From the NCBI RefSeq assembly GCF_007018905.1, contig NZ_CP041402.1, forward strand, positions 2,840,001 to 2,904,000: DNA of 64,000 nucleotides, written 5' to 3'. The notes beneath the pieces were generated by a model that saw nothing but the letters and a program-made list of their open reading frames with translations, was not told the DNA's origin and did no database searches. How positions within the stretch are numbered: the first letter of the stretch is position 1; every line of letters begins with the position of its first letter. Position numbers and translations under genes: made by a program. Shown in pieces: positions 1 through 6,859 of this stretch. The stretch comes from Tardiphaga sp. vice304 (GTDB lineage: Bacteria > Pseudomonadota > Alphaproteobacteria > Rhizobiales > Xanthobacteraceae).

Positions 1-51
1 ACGCATTGCTTGCTGCCTTCGAAATCTTCTCGATGAACAGGGCGGCTTTTG

Positions 52-384
52 ATGCTCGGTATCACCACCCCTGATGCTATCGCCTTTGGAATGATGGTGC
101 TTGCCGGGCTTGCGGCATGGCGCGGGGTCTCCCAAGGCGATGCAGCGAGAAAGCAAGCAATCCAGTCGGCTCCGATGGTCAATATCGCGACCGGGATCGT
201 CGAAGCCAACCAATTCAGCGACTATATGAAGGCGATCGATAAGCTCGCCATCGCGCTGACCAATCATGCCGCGGCGATGGATCGCCAGCATGAAGTGAAG
301 CACACGAACGCCTTGGAGCGTCTGGCCGAGAAGGTCGATGACGCCCTGAACGCCCGCGCTGAGCACCCGCACCGGCGCAGATAA
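52..384 (+). CDS. Phage-type small membrane protein of a lysis-like cassette
   Basis: I do not recognise a named family. The protein has about 110 residues. One hydrophobic segment lies near residues 10-25 ([13 protein letters not shown]), followed by a charged, probably helical tail rich in Lys, Glu and Arg and ending in RRR. That layout, directly upstream of a secreted RlpA-like protein with a 14-bp gap, suggests a holin/spanin-like accessory of a phage lysis module; this is inference from context only. The ATG at 52 overlaps a possible stop of an upstream gene (TGATG), so translational coupling is likely. A TTG three bases earlier is the alternative start. The first 50-70 bases of the window probably hold the end of that upstream gene. 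Confidence 0.6.
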   Translation: MLGITTPDAIAFGMMVLAGLAAWRGVSQGDAARKQAIQSAPMVNIATGIVEANQFSDYMKAIDKLAIALTNHAAAMDRQHEVKHTNALERLAEKVDDALNARAEHPHRRR

Positions 385-398
385 CCCCAGGAGACTTC

Positions 399-794
399 AT
401 GCCCCGCATCTTCTACGTGGCAGCTTTGCTGTGCGCGCTCTTTGCCATGCCTGCTCGAGCTCAGGACTTCCTCGTTGGCGTCGTCTCGATCGACGTCACC
501 ATGACCCGCGACCGAGGCGAAACCTGCATTGCCAGTCAGTATGGGGTAGGGGACGGCTACCACGGGCGCCGGACGGCCTCTGGCGAGCGGTTCAATACCT
601 ATGCACTGACCGCCGCGCATCGCACCAGGCGCTTCGGCAGCCACGTCAAGGTGACGAACATGGCTAACGGCCGGTTGGTCGCGGTCCGCATCAATGACCG
701 CGGCCCGTTCGTCCGCGGCCGCTGCATCGATCTGAGCCGCGCGGCCGCCAATGCGATCGGGATGGGCGGCACGGCGCGGGTGAGGGTGGATTGA
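399..794 (+). CDS. RlpA-like double-psi beta-barrel secreted protein
   Basis: 131 residues. The N-terminus is a signal peptide (hydrophobic [17 protein letters not shown], cleavage probably after ARA). It is followed by an RlpA-like double-psi beta-barrel domain: [21 protein letters not shown], then [17 protein letters not shown] and [11 protein letters not shown]. RlpA proteins act on, or bind, peptidoglycan in the periplasm. Phage and prophage versions next to lysis genes plausibly help open the cell wall. The ATG at 399 has a good purine-rich site just upstream (caggag at 389-394). The stop TGA overlaps the TTG of a tiny downstream ORF. A second, truncated copy of the C-terminal half lies at 4551-4672. 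Confidence 0.85.
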   Translation: MPRIFYVAALLCALFAMPARAQDFLVGVVSIDVTMTRDRGETCIASQYGVGDGYHGRRTASGERFNTYALTAAHRTRRFGSHVKVTNMANGRLVAVRINDRGPFVRGRCIDLSRAAANAIGMGGTARVRVD

Positions 795-949
795 TCTTCT
801 GGTGCTGCCTGGCGGCCTCCGCAGTCGAGGTCGCGCTGATCGTGCTGCTGATCACCCGGGCTGACTGGCTCGACCGCAAGACAGAAAGCCCGCGACCGGT
901 CCCCCGGCGCGGGCTTTTTCGTTTCAGGTCCCGGCGCGACGGCCGGTGA
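791..949 (+). CDS. Tiny membrane ORF overlapping the rlpA stop (copy 1)
   Basis: TTG at 791 overlaps the RlpA stop (TTGA). The reading frame gives about 52 residues beginning [20 protein letters not shown], a single hydrophobic helix followed by a basic tail. The same arrangement and the same start (Trp/Cys-rich, then AA.EV...L.LL) recur after the second RlpA fragment at 4669-4737, which argues that the ORF is real. The tail runs through the terminator at 885-919, so the functional part may only be the first 30 or so residues. A spanin or holin accessory is possible; the function is unknown. Confidence 0.4.
   Translation: MIFWCCLAASAVEVALIVLLITRADWLDRKTESPRPVPRRGLFRFRSRRDGR
885..919 (+). terminator. 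Rho-independent terminator after the rlpA cassette
   Basis: Stem gcccgcg (888-894) pairs with cgcgggc (908-914), extended by AAA/TTT, and is followed by five T residues. It closes the plus-strand cassette starting at 52 or earlier. Confidence 0.7.
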
Positions 950-1100
950 TGTGCTTGGTGTGGGCCATTGTTTCGCCGTGGGATCAGGCATCGAACGTTT
1001 CGCCGCATCGGCATTTGACCGGCCCTTTGCCCAGCTTGTCCCGGTAGCCGGCGGCCCGCAGAGCGTACTTATTGGCGATCCATTACTGCTGGCGTCGTAT
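924..1100 (-). pseudogene. Remnant of a small CxC...HxxxH phage protein (copy 1)
   Basis: Read on the minus strand, this stretch contains W-ANKYALRAAGYRDKLGKGP then CRCGETFDA, a stop, and M-H-KHITGR--GT before a final stop. It matches the degraded stretch at 10225-10400 (WTANKYALWE, CRCGEMFD, MVHISHITGRAPGT) in order and wording. The Cys-x-Cys and His-x3-His pattern suggests a zinc-binding small protein, but both copies carry stops or frame changes. The 3' end of the acyltransferase gene overlaps it from 1069. Confidence 0.4.
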
Positions 1101-2112
1101 CTCGGACAGCAGGCAGGATCACCGGATGGGGGCCATTCGCCATGCCAAGAGGTATTATCCCGTCGGACGATTTAGGACTAGGTAAAAGGCATAATCTGAA
1201 AAAGCGCGTGATGGGATCGACGACGACCGTGTGAAGTGCAATTCCGCCGAGGAGAGCCACGGCGGGCGCCACCACGACCGTCAGTTGTTCAAAGCCGGTG
1301 CCCTTCGTCAGCTCACGCAATACCGACATGATAGGAACATGGAAGATATAGATCGCGTAGCTCGCGTCCCCGAGAAGGACGCAAAGCCTGTTTCGGAAAA
1401 AGTCTTGACGCTCGAATTGGAGCACGCCGATGATCAGCAGCAGGCTCGCCACTCCCCACGTCAGCGGTCCGGAAGGGCCGTGAAGGTTAGAGTAGAGAGA
1501 CGCCGCGAAAAGAGCGAAGCACAAGTATCCTAGCCGCGGGTTGTCCGCATCGATCCGATCGATGACGGTGGCAACGCCGAGGCCGAACGCAAATTCGAGA
1601 AAGCGCGCCGTCCCAAGGTAGCCTCCCCCAGACTGAATAGTCAGCGACGAAAACGCTGCAACGGCTAAGATCGCGACAATCCGGACGTGACTTTTGAAAA
1701 GCGCCAAGATCACGGCGTAGATGGCGTAAAAGCCCATCTCGTAACTCAGCGTCCATCCAGGGAAGACGATCGGAAAGTAGTTATTTCGGAACACCGACGT
1801 GAAGGTCAGCGAGGCCCAAAAGTCAATCCATGGCGGCATCTGCTTTATTTGAATGAGAAATAAAAACATCGCCACTGTGGCAAGTAAATAGACAGGAACG
1901 ATCCGTATGAAGCGCTTCAGGGCGAAGCGGACAACTGAATCTCCGTCCTTCGTCGACAGGCCGATCACGATGCCGCTGATGATGAAGAAGATGTCGACGC
2001 CGATGTCGCCGGGGTTAATCTGTGTCTTTGCAAGGCCAAAGACATTGCTAGTGTGGCTGACCACGACAATCGCGGAGGCAAAAAACCGCAGCAGATGTAC
2101 TGAATATAGCAT
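1069..2112 (-). CDS. Acyltransferase family 3 (OafA/YrhL-type) membrane protein
   Basis: 347 residues with about ten hydrophobic segments. The N-terminal LRFFASAIVVVSHTSNV carries the His typical of acyltransferase family 3 proteins. Further family signs are GDIGVDIFFIISG near residues 37-49, RFIRIVPVYLL, and GDASYAIYIFHVPI near the C-terminal end. Such proteins transfer acetyl or other acyl groups to O-antigen, exopolysaccharide or Nod-factor sugars at the inner membrane. In a prophage-like setting it fits a serotype-conversion (lysogenic conversion) gene; that role is inferred. The gene looks less GC-rich than the core genes of the window, consistent with transfer. Confidence 0.85.
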   Translation of the reverse strand: MLYSVHLLRFFASAIVVVSHTSNVFGLAKTQINPGDIGVDIFFIISGIVIGLSTKDGDSVVRFALKRFIRIVPVYLLATVAMFLFLIQIKQMPPWIDFWASLTFTSVFRNNYFPIVFPGWTLSYEMGFYAIYAVILALFKSHVRIVAILAVAAFSSLTIQSGGGYLGTARFLEFAFGLGVATVIDRIDADNPRLGYLCFALFAASLYSNLHGPSGPLTWGVASLLLIIGVLQFERQDFFRNRLCVLLGDASYAIYIFHVPIMSVLRELTKGTGFEQLTVVVAPAVALLGGIALHTVVVDPITRFFRLCLLPSPKSSDGIIPLGMANGPHPVILPAVRDTTPAVMDRQ

Positions 2113-2162
2113 TATCTAGACCTCAAAGGTCTCCAACGTGTGCCTGAACTCCATAAATTTTG

Positions 2163-2483
2163 TCAAGGCGTGATCGCGACCGTGACGCCAAGAAGACAGC
2201 GGAACGTTTCGCGAAATGGATGCTGCCCGCTGCGGCCTGCGTCTCGGGCCTCGTCAGACGCATCCCAAGCGGCTCTGAGCTCTGCCATGGCATCCTCGCG
2301 CGATGCGGCGCGGCCAGTTTGTCCAGGTGACGACCATTGCCATAACTCCCGCAGGTGGGCGCCTGCCCGCTTGCTCACGCCGCCGACGTCGAGTTCGAAG
2401 CCGTATGACATCGGCAGGATGACGCGGAACTCATCGGGATAGGCCGTGACGACGGCGTTGCGGCGCAGGAGGAGGGTAGGCAT
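2163..2483 (-). CDS. Small hypothetical protein
   Basis: 106 residues, not recognised. The N-terminus reads MPTLLLRRNAVVTAYPDEFR, then LPMSYGFELDVGGVSK, WQWSSPG, and an amphipathic SREDAMAELRAAWDASDEARD. The last element resembles the C-terminal helix of many small phage-associated proteins in rhizobia (recollection, not a search). It shares the strand of the acyltransferase and lies 50 bp upstream of it, so the two may be cotranscribed. Composition and codon choice look protein-like. Confidence 0.5.
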   Translation of the reverse strand: MPTLLLRRNAVVTAYPDEFRVILPMSYGFELDVGGVSKRAGAHLRELWQWSSPGQTGRAASREDAMAELRAAWDASDEARDAGRSGQHPFRETFRCLLGVTVAITP

Positions 2484-2554
2484 GCCGGCAGTTTACCGGC
2501 CAGTGCCGACGCGGGCAATGATGGCCCCAGAGTGCGGAGAGGAGAGTTCGACCG

Positions 2555-2583
2555 TTAACAAAGACTGCAACTTACGGTATAAT
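2555..2583 (+). promoter_or_regulatory. Near-consensus sigma70 promoter
   Basis: TTAACA (2555-2560), a spacer of exactly 17 bp, then TATAAT (2578-2583): 11 of 12 consensus positions. Transcription would start near 2590, about 42 nt before the ATG at 2632. The hexamers are unusually strong for an alphaproteobacterial region and point to an autonomously expressed cargo gene. Confidence 0.7.
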
Positions 2584-2631
2584 GGGCCTGACGCATGTGC
2601 CATTCTGGCAGCGGAATCGCTGGGGAATGCA

Positions 2632-3300
2632 ATGGCACGGCCTACACCATATCTTTTTTGCCGCTACTTAGTAACCGATGACGAGGTTGGCACCACTCCT
2701 GACGAGGAGTGGGCCATGCTCGAGCAAGTTAGAGGGCGGCCAATCGCTTACCGTGTCCGCGAACCGACGGAGAGCGATATGGACACATTTTTGATGCGTC
2801 CCCGAGCAAAGACTGCCTTTGGGCAGACAGTTCACACCTGGGAAGTTGCTCAAGACGTAAAGTTTCGCGAGAAAATGCGCTATGATCGCCGAACAGACGA
2901 GGTGGCAGAGGAGATGGTCGAGACTGACGAAATTCGTCTGACCAAGTTCATCGCGATCCCGCGGTTGGGCGTGTTTGCTGTTGACGATACGCTGAGTGAA
3001 CGATCGCTGGGCGCTAAGTCCGCTGTCTCGCGTTTTCGGTCCATCTTTGAGCAATTGCTTGATGATGTCGAGGTCACCGTGAATTTTGCTGGCACTCCGC
3101 AGGATGCCCAACGCGCTCTCGATACGTGGAAGCTTGAGCAATTCAGCTTTACGGTAAGACCGTTCAATCCCACGGTCCGGAAGTTGGGTGAGAAGATCCA
3201 CGAGTTGATGACAAACGATCATGTTGGTGACCTGCCTCTGAACTTTCATCCAGTTGCGATTAGAGCCTCGGCGGATGTTACGCCGTTCGGCGCGGGGTGA
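2632..3300 (+). CDS. Unrecognised cargo gene, C-terminus interrupted by an IS element
   Basis: I do not recognise the family with confidence; a DUF4747-like protein is one possibility. The ATG at 2632 is chosen because a ggggaa Shine-Dalgarno lies about five bases upstream and a strong promoter sits at 2555-2583. About 199 native residues remain (MARPTPYLFCRYLVTDDE ... LGVFAVDDT ... SAVSRFRSIFEQ ... FTVRPFNPTVRKLGEKIHEL). From 3228 the frame runs into the terminal repeat of the IS and ends at 3300 with about 24 foreign residues. The gene is less GC-rich than its neighbours by eye. Own promoter, prophage position and AT-richer DNA are the signature of a moron gene, possibly defence-related; that is inference. 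The truncated product may be non-functional. Confidence 0.6.
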   Translation: MARPTPYLFCRYLVTDDEVGTTPDEEWAMLEQVRGRPIAYRVREPTESDMDTFLMRPRAKTAFGQTVHTWEVAQDVKFREKMRYDRRTDEVAEEMVETDEIRLTKFIAIPRLGVFAVDDTLSERSLGAKSAVSRFRSIFEQLLDDVEVTVNFAGTPQDAQRALDTWKLEQFSFTVRPFNPTVRKLGEKIHELMTNDHVGDLPLNFHPVAIRASADVTPFGAG

Positions 3301-4313
3301 GCAACGTGCGATCGGCGAAGCTGGTCAGGGTTGCGCAGCCGATCGCACGTTGCGGTGAGGGTGGCGGCATAGGCCGCAGGCGTCAGGTAACCCAGCGAGG
3401 AATGCGGGCGTTGGCTGTTGTAGTCGTCGGCCTAATTCTCAATCCGGGAACGGGCGTGGTCGAGGCCGAAGAACAGGGTTTCGTTGAGCAGTTCATCCCG
3501 CATCCGGCCGTTGAAGCTTTCACAGAAGCCGTTCTGCATCGGCTTGCCCGGCGCGATGAAGTGCCAGGCGATCTTGTGGTTCTCCGACTAGGTCAGCATC
3601 GCGTTGCAGGTGAACTCGGTGCCGTTGTCCGAGACGATCATGCCAGGCTTGCCGCGGCGCTCGATCAGCGCCGTCAACTCGCGCGCCACCCGCCGTCCCG
3701 GGATCGAGGTGTCGGGGATCGCCGCCAGGCATTCCCGGGTCACGTCATCGACGATGTTCAGGATCCGGAAACGGCGACCATTCGCGAACTGGTCGTGGAT
3801 AAAATCCAGCGACCAGCGGGCATTCGGCCGAGCCTCGACGAGGATCGGCGCCCTTGTGCCGACCGCGCGGCGGCGAGCCCGGCGCTTGCGCACGCCAAGG
3901 CCTTCCTCCCGATACAGCCGGTAGATCCGGTTCAGCCCGGACGGCTCGCCCTGTTGCCGCAGCAGCACGAACAGCCGACGATAACCGATGCGTCGGCGAG
4001 CATTAGCGAGATCGCGCAGTTGCTCCCGCAGTTCGGTATCCGGCGCCCGGCACGACCGGTACCGAATCATCGTGCGGTCGGCGCTGACGATCGAGCAGGC
4101 CCGCCGCTCTGACAGGCCCAGTTCGGCCTGCAGATGCGCGACAGCCTCGCGCTGGGCGGCGGGCCCTACCATTTTTTTGACAGAAGCTCGCGTAACGCCG
4201 CCGCGTCCAGCATCTGCTCGGCCAACAGCTTCTTTAGCTTGGCGTTCTCGTCCTCGAGCTGCCGCAGCCGCTTGGCCTCCGAGACGTCCATGCCACCGAA
4301 TTTGGCCTTCCAA
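3246..4313 (-). pseudogene. IS3-family transposase OrfB with two amber codons
   Basis: This is the DDE integrase-core part of the transposase, read in the -1 frame after orfA. Visible elements are the HTH_21-type segment (LRDLANARRRIGYRRLFVLL), the first Asp in WSLDFIHDQF, the second Asp in IVSDNGTEF, the Glu in [14 protein letters not shown], and the C-terminal QRPHSSLGYLTPAAYA. Stops at 3588-3590 and 3432-3434 are both TAG, in frame, and fall where family members normally have Trp (TGG), after MLT and after RIEN. Each can be explained by a single G-to-A change. The first stop removes the catalytic Glu, so this copy should not transpose on its own. Confidence 0.85.
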
Positions 4314-4432
4314 TTGTACAGCGTCGCTTCCGAAACGCCGTACTTGCGCGCCAGATCGGCGGCCTTCGCCCCCGCCTCATGCTCCCGCAAAACACCGATA
4401 ATCTGTTCTTCCGTAAACCTGGCTCGCTTCAT
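4166..4432 (-). CDS. IS3-family transposase OrfA (helix-turn-helix subunit)
   Basis: About 88 residues from the ATG at 4432 (MKRARFTEEQIIGVLREHEAG). The helix-turn-helix follows (ADLARKYGVSEATLYNWKAKFGG), then a leucine-rich coiled coil (RLRQLEDENAKLKKLLAE). This is the HTH_Tnp_1 layout of OrfA, which binds the element's ends. The frame ends ...LSKKW* across an A7 run that would feed ribosomes into OrfB by -1 slippage. An upstream in-frame ATG (4468) exists, but the family start is MKRARF. orfA itself appears intact. Confidence 0.85.
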   Translation of the reverse strand: MKRARFTEEQIIGVLREHEAGAKAADLARKYGVSEATLYNWKAKFGGMDVSEAKRLRQLEDENAKLKKLLAEQMLDAAALRELLSKKW

Positions 4433-4495
4433 CTGTCCGTCCTTCAGAGGGCCGGACTCTAACTTCAACTGGAGGAAATCGGCAGGGGCAGGTCA

Positions 4496-4524
4496 GTCCA
4501 CTCGATTTTGCTGTTTTCACCCAC
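4496..4524 (-). pseudogene. 5' stub of a Gp37/Gp68-type (DUF5131) phage gene cut by the IS
   Basis: Reading the minus strand toward the IS, GTG at 4524 begins (M)GENSKIEWT-D. SKIEWTD is the typical start of Gp37/Gp68-family phage proteins, and the same words start the gene remnant at 10620. The IS begins within the next codons and nothing recognisable of the gene lies on the other side, so the rest was probably deleted. Only about ten codons support this. Confidence 0.35.
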
Positions 4525-4550
4525 GCGCTGAATCTCCTTGACCGTTGGAA

Positions 4551-4672
4551 AGAGGGCCGCGATCCGCATTAACGACCGCGGCCCCTTCGTGCGTGGCCGG
4601 TGCATCGACCTGTCGCGCGCTGCTGCAAACGCGATCGGCATGGGCGGCACGGCGCGGGTGAGGGTCGATTGA
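4551..4672 (+). pseudogene. C-terminal fragment of a second RlpA-like gene
   Basis: The plus frame reads [18 protein letters not shown] then [18 protein letters not shown] and a TGA at 4670-4672, nearly identical to the end of the RlpA protein at 399-794. The similarity begins near 4551. Signal peptide and first half are missing, and the sequence upstream is the Gp37/Gp68-type stub and the IS. It is a remnant of a second lysis cassette, separated from copy 1 by cargo genes and the IS. Confidence 0.75.
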
Positions 4673-4737
4673 CTTGGTGGTGGTGCTTGGTGCTGGCGGC
4701 CTTTGAGGTCGTCGGCATCTTGGCGCTGCTCAGATGA
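4669..4737 (+). CDS. Tiny membrane ORF overlapping the second rlpA stop (copy 2)
   Basis: TTG at 4669 overlaps the TGA of the RlpA fragment, exactly as at 791. The 22-residue product LTWWWCLVLAAFEVVGILAL aligns with copy 1 ([20 protein letters not shown]) but stops earlier. Conservation of the overlap and of the hydrophobic pattern, while much of the DNA differs, is the evidence for coding. Confidence 0.35.
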   Translation: MTWWWCLVLAAFEVVGILALLR

Positions 4738-4765
4738 GTCGAATGGTTTGATGGTCAGTCACGTC

Positions 4766-4781
4766 TGGCACGCATTATGCT
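4766..4781 (+). promoter_or_regulatory. Candidate sigma54 (-24/-12) promoter
   Basis: TGGCACG-CATT-ATGCT: GG (4767-4768) and GC (4779-4780) are separated by exactly 10 bp, and the -24 element is fully consensus. A transcript would start about 12 nt downstream, near the palindrome gcccatatgggc (4793-4804). It would meet the terminator at 4822-4854, or read on into the gene at 4883. Confidence 0.35.
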
Positions 4782-4821
4782 TTCCAACTAAAGCCCATAT
4801 GGGCGTTTCCTCCCAGACTTT

Positions 4822-4854
4822 GCCGCGTCATCCTCGGGGTGGCGCGGCTTTTTT
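4822..4854 (+). terminator. Rho-independent terminator
   Basis: Stem gccgcg (4822-4827) pairs with cgcggc (4843-4848) and is followed by six T residues. It occupies the same place relative to the second rlpA/tiny-ORF cassette as the terminator at 885-919 does to the first. Confidence 0.65.
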
Positions 4855-4882
4855 CGTTTTGCGGACCTGCTATGCTCCTGCC

Positions 4883-5161
4883 ATGTGGAAGTGGACCATC
4901 AAGTTCGACAAGGCGTTTGAGATCCCGACCTACCGGGTGAAGGCTGATGGCCTGATTGTAGGGACGATCCGGAAACTCGGGACCGAATGGTCCTGGGAGG
5001 TCGCTTTTCCGGGACAGACGATGCCGGACGAATGCCGCGGGACGCGGCCGACCCGGGATGAATGTCAGGAAGCGATCAGAGAAACCGTCCAGGCTTTGAC
5101 CAAGGGAATGTCCCGGGATGAGGCGATAGGGATGATCGTGAGCGGCATATACCTGAGGTAA
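4883..5161 (+). CDS. Small hypothetical protein
   Basis: 92 residues from the ATG at 4883 (MWKWTIKFDKAFEIPTYRVK ... WSWEVAFPGQTMP). The C-terminal half is helical and acidic/basic, and includes TRDECQEAIRETVQALTKGM. Longer in-frame starts upstream would run through the terminator hairpin, so the later ATG is preferred. No family recognised. It lies between the lysis-like remnants and a minus-strand block, and is probably a gene of the integrated element. Confidence 0.55.
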   Translation: MWKWTIKFDKAFEIPTYRVKADGLIVGTIRKLGTEWSWEVAFPGQTMPDECRGTRPTRDECQEAIRETVQALTKGMSRDEAIGMIVSGIYLR

Positions 5162-5258
5162 GCGAGGGCGGGCCGTGCGTCTTTGCCCAAGAGCGAGGCG
5201 CTATTTTGAACTGGTCTGTTTCCCGACCGTAGTGGCCTAGATTGAATTTGGCAGTGGC

Positions 5259-5639
5259 CTAGTTTGAAAAGTATCGGTACGCGATCCAGCCGACCGCGAC
5301 AGTGGACGCTATCCAGATTATCACAATGACCGCTACAGCACCCCGGCTCACAGGCCGTTCTTGCGCAGCTTCCGCCAGAGCGCGGTGCTCCGCCATGATC
5401 CCCGGCGGGATCATTCGTACGACAAGGGCGATTCCAAGTGGGACGATAATCAAATCATCCAGATATCCGATGACCGGGATAAAATCTGGAATTAAATCGA
5501 TTGGTGAAAGAGCGTAGCCCGCGACCGCGATTGCCAGCCCCTTCGCATACCATGGGACACGCGGATCACGCGCCGCAAGATACAATGCGTGCGCGTCTCG
5601 CTTTAAAGTTTTGGCCCATATTTTGATCGATGCAAGCAT
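5259..5639 (-). CDS. DUF1232 / YkvA-family small membrane protein
   Basis: 126 residues from the ATG at 5639 (MLASIKIWAKTLKRD). The diagnostic DUF1232 core is YALSPIDLIPDFIPVIGYLDD in the middle, preceded by RDPRVPWYAKGLAIAVAGYA and followed by a hydrophobic PLGIALVVRMIP stretch. A second transmembrane helix lies at the C-terminus (GAVAVIVIIWIASTVAVGWI). The biochemical role of DUF1232 proteins is not established. An in-frame ATG 23 codons upstream is less likely because the added residues do not look like the family. Confidence 0.8.
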   Translation of the reverse strand: MLASIKIWAKTLKRDAHALYLAARDPRVPWYAKGLAIAVAGYALSPIDLIPDFIPVIGYLDDLIIVPLGIALVVRMIPPGIMAEHRALAEAAQERPVSRGAVAVIVIIWIASTVAVGWIAYRYFSN

Positions 5640-5790
5640 GTAAGACGACTCAGTTGGTGTCAGCTGCTGCCGGTTCAATGGGCGCGATGATGGAAGCTCA
5701 CGACGCAATCATGGCGGCAAACCGCACCGCTTGGCCCGCGCCCTCGGCATCAATGACCGCTGGCCGGTCTCGCTCGATGATGCAGAAACT

Positions 5791-5916
5791 TCAAATGTCG
5801 TCGGGCGGTCGGACAATCCATGGACCGCGCTTCCGGCGCACATGTCTGCCGTAGATGCGACAGAAGACTGCAGCGACGATCAAAACGCCGACTGTGAAAA
5901 GTAAAGACCATCCCAT
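5791..5916 (-). CDS. 41-residue single-pass membrane microprotein
   Basis: The minus strand gives MGWSLLFTVGVLIVAAVFCR, one transmembrane helix, then a strongly basic tail (GRHVRRKRGPWIVRPPDD) and TGA at 5791-5793. An aaggtgag ribosome site lies about five bases before the ATG at 5916. Length, topology and ribosome site support a genuine small protein; no family is recognised. Confidence 0.45.
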   Translation of the reverse strand: MGWSLLFTVGVLIVAAVFCRIYGRHVRRKRGPWIVRPPDDI

Positions 5917-6074
5917 CGCTCACCTTATAGCGATGAGCTGGTTGATGAAGATGAATGCCGCTGGGCGGCATTCCCCACCCAATCTTTATTGTCTGTTAAC
6001 CTAAATTGTCACGCCCGCGCGCTCTCTGCTCAAGAGCGCGTAGTTGCCGGCCCTGCGCGACAGCCATATTGAGC

Positions 6075-6287
6075 TCAGGCGGTCTGCTGAAGCGGGCGAT
6101 GGTCCTGATGAAGCTTCCACTGGCGCTCCGCCTCATCGGCTTCGCTGAGCGTTTCCGCATCCCGAAGCAGCCTCGCAATTTGCCAGCCTCGGACGTCGCC
6201 TTGTCGGCTTATAGCCAGCAAGCGCAACTCCGAAGACATTCGCGCAAGCTCAGCTCTGCGACCCGCATCGATTTGGCCAGACTTCAT
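6075..6287 (-). CDS. Small hypothetical protein of the integrated element
   Basis: 70 residues from the ATG at 6287 (MKSGQIDAGRRAELARMSSE ... GWQIARLLRDAETLSEADEA). It is entirely soluble, helical and charged. A ggagcgg site precedes the ATG. It sits directly downstream of the integrase remnant on the same strand. Not recognised; the protein-like composition is the only support. Confidence 0.4.
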   Translation of the reverse strand: MKSGQIDAGRRAELARMSSELRLLAISRQGDVRGWQIARLLRDAETLSEADEAERQWKLHQDHRPLQQTA

Positions 6288-6341
6288 TACGCCGCTCCGC
6301 CGTGGACGTTGATCTTGCCGTCCAGCCGTCAAGATGCTGCT

Positions 6342-6848
6342 TCAAACTGATCGGGCTGTCTGTACGGCAGCGTCCATTGAGGGAGGCCTATTTTGCGAGT
6401 CTAGGCGATCGACACGCGACGGCGCCGTCTCGAAACGCATCTTGTTCAACACGAGACAAAGCCGCTCGCATTCACGATCTGCCAGCAACGTGAATCCAAA
6501 ACCGAGCAGGGTTCTTATCTGCGCGGTAAAAGCATGGCCCATTGCCACCTTGCCGTCGGAGGCCCATTCCGCATGCCAACCGACCAGCGTGCGACCAGTG
6601 ATCTCTGACAAAGGCGTTGCGCCGTGGCGCGCAATAATGCGGCGAAGCAAACCTTCATGGTTCCGGCGGACATGGAACCGGAGCTTGTGGAAGGTTGACA
6701 GCGGGTCGGTCTGATATTGCCTCGCGATATCGCCAAGCGTTGGACCCAGGAAAGCGGGCGCAGCCGGCATATCGATCGCTCGGCTCGGCTTTTCCGCTGG
6801 CGGGGTCCATACGACAACGTCGCGGCATGTCGAATTCATCTTTTCCAT
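6342..6848 (-). pseudogene. Tyrosine recombinase (phage integrase), N-terminal half only
   Basis: 168 residues remain. GPTLGDIARQYQTDPLSTF, then LLRRIIARHGATPLSEITGR, TLVGWHAEW, and GHAFTAQIRTLLGFGFTLLA resemble the core-binding (SAM-like) domain of integrases found in Bradyrhizobium genomic islands. The catalytic domain with its Arg-His-Arg-Tyr residues should follow KMRFETAPSRVDRL, but the frame instead ends within 20 residues. No catalytic half is seen downstream. An inactive remnant is therefore likely, consistent with an element that can no longer excise. It lies about 490 bp from the tRNA-end-like repeat at 7337, where an integrase would be expected. Confidence 0.6.
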
Positions 6849-6859
6849 GGCGCGGTTCC

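Larger units (their letters stand above)
3228..4495 (-). mobile_element. IS3-family insertion sequence (IS407-like), inactivated
   Basis: The ends are imperfect inverted repeats. The plus strand starts tgacctgcctctg at 3228 and the minus strand starts tgacctgcccctg at 4495. Both continue into a conserved ccagttg.a.ttagag. block. The length is 1268 bp with overlapping orfA and orfB on the minus strand. orfA ends at an A7 slippery run (T7 at 4172-4178), allowing -1 frameshifting into orfB as is usual in IS3 elements. orfB carries two amber stops. No matching 3-4 bp target duplication is visible (left flank ttgg, right flank gtcc), which suggests deletion or recombination after insertion. The left end cuts the gene at 2632; the right end abuts a Gp37/Gp68-type gene start. 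Confidence 0.85.
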
